Shown here: positions 1 through 5,183 of the stretch, piece by piece
How positions within the stretch are numbered: position 1 is the first letter of the stretch
Layout of the letters: each line of letters starts with the position of its first letter
From: Acidithiobacillus ferruginosus
GTDB lineage: Bacteria; Pseudomonadota; Gammaproteobacteria; Acidithiobacillales; Acidithiobacillaceae
Direction: 5' to 3'
NCBI RefSeq assembly: GCF_018854495.1
Contig: NZ_JABBDR010000290.1
Coordinates: 1 to 10,575, forward strand
DNA: 10,575 bases
Made by a program: the position numbers and the translations under genes
Notes under the pieces: generated by a model
What the model saw: only the letters and a program-made list of their open reading frames with translations
What the model was told of the DNA's origin: nothing
Databases searched by the model: none

Positions 1-552
1 GTCGGTTCCATAGCCACCGCCATTCTGGTGGCGCGCGCCCTGGGTCTGGGGGACCCGCGCCAGTCCGGATCGGGCAATCCCGGCGCCACCAATATCCTGC
101 GCATCGGTGGCAAAAAGGCCGCCTTGCTGACTTTGCTCGGCGACCTGACCAAGGGCGTCATCCCCATCGTCATCGCCCGCCTGCTCGGGCTGGAGGACTG
201 GGCGCTGGCCGCCGTGGCCCTCGCCACCTTTCTTGGCCATCTCTATCCGGTGTTTTTTGGTTTTCGCGGCGGCAAGGGGGTGGCCACGGCGCTGGGTATT
301 CTGCTGCCGCTCCTGCCGGTGCTGGGCCTGTCGATATTGGGTATATGGATACTGGTGTTCGCCGTAACGCGGGTTTCATCACTGGCGGCGCTGCTGGCGG
401 CGGTCGGCGCGGTGCCCATCGTCTTTGCGGTCTCTGCCGCCACGAGCATGCGACTACTCGTTCTGGTGCTGGCGCTGCTGATCCTCTGGCGGCACCGCGG
501 CAATATCCGCCGTTTGCTGGATGGCAGCGAACGTCCCTTCAAAAGACGCTAA
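1..552 (+). CDS. plsY: Glycerol-3-phosphate acyltransferase PlsY (5' end outside window)
   Basis: PlsY transfers the acyl group of acyl-phosphate to glycerol-3-phosphate, giving lysophosphatidic acid, the first step of membrane phospholipid synthesis. It is a polytopic inner-membrane protein. The frame is open from base 1 (VGSIATAILVARALG), and this part matches family sequence upstream of the internal GTG at 28, so GTG28 is not the start. I estimate that about 15-20 N-terminal residues are missing. All three family motifs are visible: the SGSGNPGATN motif with LRIGGKKAA (bases about 64-120), the second motif GHLYPVFFGF with RGGKGVATALG (about 235-295), and the C-terminal RHRGNIRRLL motif (about 490-520). 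Hydrophobic membrane segments lie between them. It ends with TAA at 550-552, converging on the TPR gene with only 6 bases between stop codons, so no separate terminator fits between them. Identification is firm. Confidence 0.96.
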   Translation, partial: VGSIATAILVARALGLGDPRQSGSGNPGATNILRIGGKKAALLTLLGDLTKGVIPIVIARLLGLEDWALAAVALATFLGHLYPVFFGFRGGKGVATALGILLPLLPVLGLSILGIWILVFAVTRVSSLAALLAAVGAVPIVFAVSAATSMRLLVLVLALLILWRHRGNIRRLLDGSERPFKRR

Positions 553-560
553 GACCGGTC
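553..560. repeat. Perfect 8-bp palindrome between convergent stop codons
   Basis: GACCGGTC begins directly after the plsY stop codon and its last two bases are part of the TGA stop of the TPR gene. It is too short to be a convincing bidirectional terminator and has no flanking T-run. It is listed because it is the whole space between the two genes. Confidence 0.3.
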
Positions 561-1086
561 AATCCCGGATGTTCCACTCCTGCATCCGGTCGCTGATCCA
601 GTCCGCCAGTCGCGCCGCCGGGCGAAACCCGGGAACCAGCCGCTGCGCCTCCTGCGCTGCGGCCAGGGCACGGCGCATGCTGCCTTTATGCAGGTAGTAG
701 CGGGCCAGATTCATCTGCGCCAGATGCGGGCTGTCGAAGCGTTTGGCCTTCAGGGCGCGGCGGATCACGAAGAGTGCCTCGTCTTCACGGCCAGCGTCCA
801 TCAGATATTCACCGAGATCATTCCACGCCTGCCCCCACTCCGCATCGCAGGCGATGGCGCGGCGGCAGGCGGCGATGGCCCCGTGTGGGTCGTCGGAAGC
901 AGACAGTGCCCAAGCGTAGAAGGTCCAGATCACCGCACTCTTCGGGCCATGTTCCAGTGCGCGCCGGAAGGCGATGGCCGCTTCCTGCGGATGATCCGTC
1001 TGCTGCCAGTCCAGGCCCTCCTGAAAGTCGACATCCTGTGCCGCCAGCTCGTCGACGATCATATCCAGAGAAAATGGTTCGTTCAT
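559..1086 (-). CDS. Tetratricopeptide-repeat (TPR) protein
   Basis: A 175-residue protein built almost entirely of four TPR units at about residues 19-50, 51-84, 85-118 and 121-154. The typical small/large residue pattern is visible, for example AIAFRRALEHGP, AWNDLGEYLMDAGREDEAL and LARYYLHKGSMRRAL. There is no signal peptide or membrane segment, so it is probably a cytoplasmic scaffold or adaptor; its specific partner is unknown. ATG at 1086 was chosen. It overlaps the tsaD stop codon by one base (TGATG), and a strong GGAGGAGG ribosome-binding site lies about 8 bases upstream, inside the tsaD end. A GTG directly in front (1089) would add only one residue. The arrangement points to translational coupling with tsaD as the last gene of the operon. 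A role in tRNA modification would be inference from context only. Confidence 0.9.
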   Translation of the reverse strand: MNEPFSLDMIVDELAAQDVDFQEGLDWQQTDHPQEAAIAFRRALEHGPKSAVIWTFYAWALSASDDPHGAIAACRRAIACDAEWGQAWNDLGEYLMDAGREDEALFVIRRALKAKRFDSPHLAQMNLARYYLHKGSMRRALAAAQEAQRLVPGFRPAARLADWISDRMQEWNIRD

Positions 1087-2093
1087 CACGCTTCCTCCTC
1101 CGTCAGGGACCAGCGCGCCCGCACCGGGAAGTCCGCCGTGGCTGCCTGAGCCCGCTCCGTGTGCAGGGCGCCGGCGAGGGCGATCATCGCCGCGTTGTCC
1201 GTACAGTGCGCGAGATCGGCGATAAAGACTTCGACACCTTCAGACACCAGGCCGTTCAGGGCCGCTCGCAGCGCCCTATTGGCACCGACCCCGCCGGCCA
1301 CGATCAGACGCCTCCGCCCGGTCTGCCGCAGGGCGCGCTGGCACTTCGTGAACAGCGTCTCCACCACCGCCGCCTGGAAACTGGCGGCCAGATCGCCCCG
1401 CTTTTGCCCGTCGTCGGGCGCGATGGGCATGGAGGCCAAGCGGAAGGCCGTTTTCAGACCGCTGAAGCTGAAGTCCAGTCCCGGTCGGTCCAGCAGTGGC
1501 CGCGGCAGGCGAAAAGCCTGGGCATTTCCCCCCTCCGCCAGGGCGGCCAGCGCTGGCCCGCCGGGATAGCCGAGACCCATCATCTTCGCCGCCTTGTCGA
1601 AGGCTTCACCGGCGGCGTCGTCCAGCGTCTCCCCTAATAAAATATAGTCGCCGATGCCCCGGACTTCCACCAGCATCGTATGCCCACCGGAAACCAGCAG
1701 GGCCACCGCCGGGAAGGGGTCCACCCCATTGAGCAGCGGCGCCAGCAGGTGACCTTCCAGATGATGCACGGGGATTACCGGGATATCCCAGCCCATGGCG
1801 AGGCCGCGGGCGAAATTCACCCCCACCAGCAGGGCGCCGATAAGTCCCGGCCCGGCGGTGACGGCGATAGCGTCAGGACGCCGCCCACCGGTTTGCGCCA
1901 GCAACTCGTCGAGCAGCAAGGGCAGGCGGCGCACATGGTCCCGCGATGCCAGTTCCGGCACGACACCGCCGTAGGGCGCGTGCAGGGCAATCTGGCTGAA
2001 CAGCACTTCGCCGAGCAGGCCATGCTGGCGGTCATAGAGGGCAAGCCCGGTTTCATCGCAGGAGCTTTCGATGCCCAGTATCCGCTCAATCAT
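1086..2093 (-). CDS. tsaD: tRNA N6-adenosine threonylcarbamoyltransferase TsaD
   Basis: TsaD (formerly Gcp/YgjD) transfers the threonylcarbamoyl group from TC-AMP to A37 of ANN-decoding tRNAs, working with TsaB and TsaE in the cytoplasm. The 335-residue length is normal for bacterial TsaD. Visible signatures are the N-terminal IESSCDET motif (residues 9-15), the metal-binding HHLEGH with H111 and H115, the nucleotide-binding SGGHT loop (135-139), [14 protein letters not shown] (154-167), YPGGPALA (176-183), the glycine-rich VAGGVGAN loop (265-272) and CTDNAAM with Asp299. The ATG at 2093 lies inside the 3' end of the upstream DUF455 gene, with an 8-base overlap. GGAGCAGG about 10 bases upstream is a usable ribosome-binding site. 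The gene overlaps the downstream TPR gene by one base. Function is secure; tsaB and tsaE are not in the window. Confidence 0.98.
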   Translation of the reverse strand: MIERILGIESSCDETGLALYDRQHGLLGEVLFSQIALHAPYGGVVPELASRDHVRRLPLLLDELLAQTGGRRPDAIAVTAGPGLIGALLVGVNFARGLAMGWDIPVIPVHHLEGHLLAPLLNGVDPFPAVALLVSGGHTMLVEVRGIGDYILLGETLDDAAGEAFDKAAKMMGLGYPGGPALAALAEGGNAQAFRLPRPLLDRPGLDFSFSGLKTAFRLASMPIAPDDGQKRGDLAASFQAAVVETLFTKCQRALRQTGRRRLIVAGGVGANRALRAALNGLVSEGVEVFIADLAHCTDNAAMIALAGALHTERAQAATADFPVRARWSLTEEEA

Positions 2094-2934
2094 GGCACGC
2101 CTGCTCCGACCGCGCGGCGGCGGGTTGCCCGATGCGGCTCTGCAACCAGTCCAGTTCCGGCTCCGAAAAGCCCGCCGCGCGCCGCGCCGTCAGCGCCAGC
2201 GGCCCCTGAATCCGTCCCCGGTAACGCTGCTGCAAAAGCGTCTTGAAGGTGCGGTCCGGCTCCAGCCCGCGTTGCGCACAGAGATGGCGAAACCAGCGGC
2301 TGCCCACCGCCACATGCCCGCGCTCATCGCGTTCGATACGCTCCAGCACGGCGGCCGCTTCTGCATCCCCTGCGGCCAGCAACCGTTCGCGCATGGCCGG
2401 GGTGACATCCAGCCCCCGCGCTTCCAGGACACGCGGCACCAGCGCCATGCGCACCAGTGGGTCTGCCGCCGTGTCCAGGGCCATCTCCCACAGACCGTCG
2501 TGGGCGGGCAGATCGCCATAATCGCCACCGAGGCGTCGCAATTGCTCGCGTAACAGGACAAAGTGCTCCGCCTCTTCCTGCGCCACCCGCAACCAGTCGC
2601 GATAGAAATCGTCGGGTAGACCGGGGAAACGACAAATCGCGTCCAGCGCCAGATTGATGGCATTGAATTCAATGTGGGCGAGGGCATGGAGCAAGGCAAA
2701 TCGACCAGTCGCAGTGGTCAGCGCGCGACGCCGCGGTAAATTTTTTGGGTCCACCAGCAGTGGCCGGACAGGACGGCCCGGCGTCGTCGAACAGGACCGC
2801 GCGCCCGCTGAAGCCGACAGCGGCCAGCGCAAAGCCCGCACCAGAGCCACTTTTTGGTCAGGGTCCATGGCATCAAAGGCCGCGCCTGCCCCGCCACAAA
2901 ACCCTGCCTGATGCTTTCCGCTGATTTCATCCAT
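2086..2934 (-). CDS. DUF455 ferritin-like diiron protein
   Basis: A 282-residue protein of the DUF455 family (ferritin-like superfamily); its substrate is unknown. The diiron ligand pattern is complete in the sequence: Glu89 (HIE), E121-A-E-H124, Glu171 (LEARGLD) and E204-R-G-H207, that is two ExxH motifs each preceded by a lone Glu, as in four-helix-bundle diiron oxidases and hydroxylases. Other conserved blocks are [29 protein letters not shown] and GSRWFRHLC. The start is uncertain. ATG at 2934 suits the family N-terminus, whose similarity begins at about [16 protein letters not shown] at 2988 would add 18 Cys/Gly-rich residues, and an ATG at 2868 would cut into the conserved region. None has a convincing ribosome-binding site. 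The gene overlaps tsaD by 8 bases and heads the DUF455-tsaD-TPR operon. The tRNA hydroxylase MiaE has the same fold, so a tRNA-modifying role is a hypothesis. Confidence 0.88.
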   Translation of the reverse strand: MDEISGKHQAGFCGGAGAAFDAMDPDQKVALVRALRWPLSASAGARSCSTTPGRPVRPLLVDPKNLPRRRALTTATGRFALLHALAHIEFNAINLALDAICRFPGLPDDFYRDWLRVAQEEAEHFVLLREQLRRLGGDYGDLPAHDGLWEMALDTAADPLVRMALVPRVLEARGLDVTPAMRERLLAAGDAEAAAVLERIERDERGHVAVGSRWFRHLCAQRGLEPDRTFKTLLQQRYRGRIQGPLALTARRAAGFSEPELDWLQSRIGQPAAARSEQACHD

Positions 2935-3035
2935 GCCGCAATCACACCCGCTCCCGCCCTTTTGCAGGGATGAAAATATAGCACACACCGCTCGATATGG
3001 GCTTCCGGCATCCTCCTGAAACGGGACTGTCTACG

Positions 3036-3242
3036 TTATGATTTCCGCAAGGGACAAGTCCTGATACCCAAGAGCGTGTATGCGGGGCACCAACCCACCA
3101 GACCGGTGATTAAAGGAACAAGCCCCAACCACCCCCAAGGGGTTTTGGGTCCGACAAACACCAGTGCAATGACAACAATCCCGACAATGACCCGTATCAA
3201 CCGGTCGGGCATGCCTTCGTTAAACAGCGAAGATACAGACAT
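3036..3242 (-). CDS. DUF2892 (YgaP-type) small inner-membrane protein
   Basis: A 68-residue protein matching the DUF2892 / YgaP transmembrane domain. It has an N-terminal NEGMPDRLIRVIVG segment, two hydrophobic helices at about residues 15-30 and 37-52, and the characteristic WCPAYTLLGIRTCPL C-terminus with Cys52 and Cys63. In YgaP this domain follows a rhodanese sulfurtransferase domain; here it stands alone. The molecular role is not known, though the family is often linked with sulfur metabolism. The start was chosen at ATG 3242 because AGGAG lies 6 bases upstream (3249-3253). An in-frame ATG at 3266 would add eight polar residues (MSTQKESK) and would put that ribosome-binding site inside the gene. 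It lies 89 bases downstream of the Crp/Fnr-type regulator on the same strand, so the two could be cotranscribed or the regulator could control this gene. Confidence 0.85.
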   Translation of the reverse strand: MSVSSLFNEGMPDRLIRVIVGIVVIALVFVGPKTPWGWLGLVPLITGLVGWCPAYTLLGIRTCPLRKS

Positions 3243-3248
3243 TTTGGA

Positions 3249-3253
3249 CTCCT
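3249..3253 (-). promoter_or_regulatory. Ribosome-binding site of the DUF2892 gene
   Basis: AGGAG (within AAAGGAGTCCAAA followed by ATG on the minus strand) stands 6 bases before the ATG at 3242. It decides the start in favour of 3242 over the ATG at 3266. Confidence 0.75.
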
Positions 3254-3331
3254 TTTGTGTGCTCATCCGAACTGTATCGTAGGCTGTTTATGGCAGCTTG
3301 TCTGTGACTTACTCACCCAATGAATCAGGGA

Positions 3332-3994
3332 TCAACATTCGGAATGCGCCAATTGACGGAGCGCTTGAGGATGAATGATCTGGATCTGTCCTGAACTACG
3401 CTGGATCCAGCCACGTATTTCAAACTCTTTCAGAGCACGACTGATTACCTCCCGGGCTGATCCGAGTTCTGTGGCCAATGCCTGATGGGTGATGTGGATG
3501 CACGGCGTAGCGCCTCCCAACTCCAACAGTTTTTTTGCCAGCCGCACATCCAGACGGGTAAAAACGACGTCTTCAACCAGTGCGAGCAAATCAGTCAAAC
3601 GGTTTCCGTAGGCGTTGAAAACAAACTCCCGAAAAATGCCAGATTGCGCGACGAGACGCTCAAAAACAGATTGAGAAAGGCTGACGGCTTTAACCGCAGA
3701 TTCGGTGATGCCCATGGCCGGATAAGGACGATGGCTGAACAGGCAAGCCGTCGTCAGAATGCAGGATTCTCCGGGTCCGATGCGGTACAATACGATTTCT
3801 CGTCCCGTCGCAGAAGTTTGCTGCACTCGGATTTGTCCCTCCAGCACCAATAAATACTGATGGCAGGGCGCGCCTGCATGAAATACGATTTCTCCCGATC
3901 CCCAGGTTATGGGTTGTGCAGTGATCAGCAGAATTTTTTCCGGACCGTCATCGAGCCTTGCAAGGAGAGGGAAATTCTGAAACCAGTTATGCAT
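3332..3994 (-). CDS. Crp/Fnr-family transcriptional regulator
   Basis: A 220-residue cytoplasmic DNA-binding regulator. A cyclic-nucleotide-binding-type beta-barrel occupies about residues 8-115 (GEIVFHAGAPCHQYLLVLEG, then GREIVLYRIGPGESC), followed by a long dimerisation helix (about 118-155). A C-terminal winged helix at about 165-210 contains the helix-turn-helix ALATELGSAREVISRALKEF. Five cysteines are present (44, 78, 84, 165, 220). The GESCILTTACLF stretch carries Cys78 and Cys84 inside the barrel, but the N-terminal cysteine cluster that binds the 4Fe-4S cluster in FNR is absent. The effector is therefore unknown; cysteine redox sensing is possible but inferred. ATG 3994 places the first conserved block (FPLLARLD) at the usual distance. 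ATG 4027 would add eleven residues with two more cysteines. Neither has a clear ribosome-binding site. Base composition is more AT-rich than the flanking housekeeping genes. Confidence 0.88.
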   Translation of the reverse strand: MHNWFQNFPLLARLDDGPEKILLITAQPITWGSGEIVFHAGAPCHQYLLVLEGQIRVQQTSATGREIVLYRIGPGESCILTTACLFSHRPYPAMGITESAVKAVSLSQSVFERLVAQSGIFREFVFNAYGNRLTDLLALVEDVVFTRLDVRLAKKLLELGGATPCIHITHQALATELGSAREVISRALKEFEIRGWIQRSSGQIQIIHPQALRQLAHSEC

Positions 3995-4045
3995 GATGCT
4001 TATGCAACTGATGCAGGCCTGGAACATGCGGATGGCTGTGGCGGA

Positions 4046-4064
4046 TTCCCGAAACTACCGGGAA
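4046..4064. promoter_or_regulatory. Inverted repeat, candidate operator of the Crp/Fnr-type gene
   Basis: TTCCCG, 7 bases, CGGGAA: a perfect 6-bp inverted repeat just downstream of a good minus-strand -10 box and upstream of both candidate starts of the regulator gene. Its position across the expected transcription start fits a repressor site, plausibly for autoregulation. It does not match the TTGAT-N4-ATCAA box of FNR. This is inference from symmetry and position only. Confidence 0.45.
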
Positions 4065-4070
4065 ATTGTA
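4065..4070 (-). promoter_or_regulatory. Candidate -10 box for the Crp/Fnr-type gene
   Basis: TACAAT on the minus strand matches 5 of 6 bases of the TATAAT consensus. At 17 bases upstream there is no good -35 hexamer (ACGATG), so the promoter would be weak or activator-dependent. The predicted transcription start near 4058 leaves a leader of about 31 bases to ATG 4027 or 64 bases to ATG 3994. Confidence 0.4.
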
Positions 4071-4119
4071 GAGATGCTGGTGGTGGGCATCGTGCGTATA
4101 CATGTGCGTAGTTCCATGC

Positions 4120-4197
4120 GCGAAGTTCTGGATGAAGGTCTTCAACGACCCCAAGACACGCAGCGTTGCCGACATCCTGATCGCCGTCACCGAATGA
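4120..4197 (+). pseudogene. IS256-family transposase fragment
   Basis: About 25 codons read AKFWMKVFND, then PKTRSVADILIAVTE, then a stop codon. This closely resembles the central part of IS256 (mutator) family transposases as I recall them, where AKFW, a short variable stretch and RGVxDILIAVTDGLKG lead to the second catalytic Asp. Here the Asp position is Glu followed at once by TGA, and nothing upstream or downstream in any frame continues the transposase. It is therefore an internal scrap of a decayed element, not a working gene. Its orientation agrees with the probable right-end repeat downstream at 4234-4261. The longer open frame through this region in another + frame does not carry the match. 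Confidence 0.65.
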
Positions 4198-4233
4198 ATC
4201 TTGACGAACCCCATGCGGAAACGTCCCAAACCG

Positions 4234-4261
4234 CCTCACACACAGAAATTCTGACACTCCC
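4234..4261 (+). repeat. Probable right terminal inverted repeat of the IS remnant
   Basis: The sequence contains CACACAGAAATTCTGACAC followed by TCCC. Read inward from the outer end it starts GGGAGTGTCAGAATTTCTG, the kind of end I recall for IS256-family elements. The partner repeat is not in the window, so this rests on pattern memory and on the nearby transposase scrap. Confidence 0.4.
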
Positions 4262-4270
4262 GCTTTCAGG

Positions 4271-4590
4271 TTACTGAGTCCCCTGTGACGCCAGTTTTAC
4301 CACATTCAAATAGCCACGTGCACGCGCATCGCCCTGCTTGGCAGCCTTCGTCCACCAGTGTAGAGCCTCCTTGGTGCTAGTTTTCACTCCGTCGCCCTGG
4401 TAATAGGCAACTCCCAGATTCGTTTGGGCACTGGAATTCCCCTGATCAGCAGCTTTACGATACCAGTACACAGCGCGTGAAAAATTTTTGTCTACCCCAT
4501 TACCATAATTATAGGCCACACCCAGATTGTTCTCCGCACCTGCGTCACCTTGGGCAGCCGCCTTGCGGTACCCCCCGGTGTCAGGGTAGT
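4271..4590 (-). pseudogene. Sel1-repeat protein, 5'-truncated
   Basis: About 100 residues of a Sel1-like repeat protein survive. The partial first repeat is YRKAAAQGDAGAENNLGVAY, followed by NYGNGVDKNFSRAVYWYRKAADQG and YYQGDGVKTSTKEALHWWTKAAKQG, and the protein ends with VVKLASQGTQ and TAA at 4273-4271. Sel1 repeats are TPR-like helical pairs used for protein-protein contacts, and full proteins usually have a signal peptide and more repeats. Going upstream, similarity stops near 4575-4590, where the expected conserved Trp before YRKAA is replaced by GG. The frame runs on to the DUF924 stop codon without an ATG, and the only in-frame start, GTG 4519, lies inside a repeat. I read this as a gene that lost its 5' end. 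Its TAA lies 9 bases from the IS remnant border. Confidence 0.75.
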
Positions 4591-4633
4591 TGTCGCCTCT
4601 CTGAAATGGAGTAAGGCATAGGCCCTGGGGCGC

Positions 4634-5170
4634 TCAGAAACTCGACCCCGGCTGTTCGAGAAAGGCAAGTTCCTCGTCGGTCGATTCGCGGCCGAGAATG
4701 GCGTTGCGATGCGGGTAGCGCCCGAAGCGGTCGACGATGGCCTTGTGCCGCAGTTCGTAGTCGTAGTTGTCCGCCAGGCCGTTGGCCTTGAACAGCTGCT
4801 CGGCGACGATGTGAATCGTCGGCGATTCGCTGTGCATATAGGGCATATAGACGAAGTTGCGCTGGTCGGCCGGCAGCGCCCGATCATCACCGCGGGCCAC
4901 CGCTTCCTGCGCCAGCGCGAGAGCCAGCGTGTCGGCGGCAAAGGCGCGCGGATCGCCGCGGAATATGTTCCGGGAGAACTGGTCGAGCACGATGATTTCG
5001 GCCAGCCGCCCCTCGGGCCGGTCGCGCCAGCCGTACAGCTCGCAGCGCACCGCCCGCGCATGCAGCGCGCCGAAGCGGCTGCGGATCAGCGCGTCGAACG
5101 CGGGATCGGCCGCCCACCACTGCGCCGGCGCGATCTCGTGAAACCAGAAGTCGAGGACATCGGAGACCAT
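4634..5170 (-). CDS. DUF924 family protein (TPR-like fold)
   Basis: A 178-residue protein matching DUF924 along its whole length. Signatures are VLDFWFHEIAPAQWW at the N-terminus, then RLAEIIVLDQFSRNIFRGD, RNFVYMPYMHSE, KAIVDRFGRYPHRNAILGRE, and the family's usual terminal PGSSF. No signal peptide or membrane segment is seen, so it should be cytoplasmic. The family has an all-helical TPR-like fold and no established biochemical function that I can cite. ATG 5170 is chosen because AAGGA lies about 10 bases upstream and the conserved LDFWF block then starts at residue 6. ATG 5191 would add seven residues and overlap the RND gene by 8 bases. It follows the RND permease gene with a 13-base gap, so it may be read from the efflux operon, though a link to efflux is not implied. 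The gene appears intact. Confidence 0.9.
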   Translation of the reverse strand: MVSDVLDFWFHEIAPAQWWAADPAFDALIRSRFGALHARAVRCELYGWRDRPEGRLAEIIVLDQFSRNIFRGDPRAFAADTLALALAQEAVARGDDRALPADQRNFVYMPYMHSESPTIHIVAEQLFKANGLADNYDYELRHKAIVDRFGRYPHRNAILGRESTDEELAFLEQPGSSF

Positions 5171-5183
5171 GGCGATTCGTCCT

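Larger units (their letters stand above)
4120..4261 (+). mobile_element. Decayed IS256-family insertion sequence (right part)
   Basis: The stretch contains the transposase scrap at 4120-4197 and ends in a sequence like the terminal repeats of IS256-family elements. A complete element of this family is usually about 1.2-1.5 kb, so most of it is gone. No left terminal repeat was found between the regulator gene and 4120, so the left border and target duplication cannot be set. The right border lies 9 bases from the Sel1 gene stop codon. With the regulator's 5' region, this accounts for the gene-poor stretch 4028-4270. Confidence 0.5.

Noticed and set aside
3304..3316. GTGA-N5-TCAC half-symmetric site resembling a CRP box upstream of DUF2892
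   Set aside because: The spacing is 5 instead of the CRP-type 6, only one side extends to TGTGA, and the site is near the size expected by chance.
3322..3340. TTGAT on the minus strand as half of an FNR/DNR box
   Set aside because: The second half (ATCAA at 4-base spacing) is not present, and the site lies at the end of the regulator coding region.
4000..4257. Two minus-strand open frames of 80 and 85 codons upstream of the regulator
   Set aside because: They overlap each other, the IS remnant and the regulator promoter. They are low-complexity (His/Pro-rich) and lack ribosome-binding sites.
3993..4277. 94-codon open frame on the + strand
   Set aside because: No domain is recognisable, and the transposase similarity lies in a different + frame, so this frame is a by-product of decayed IS sequence.
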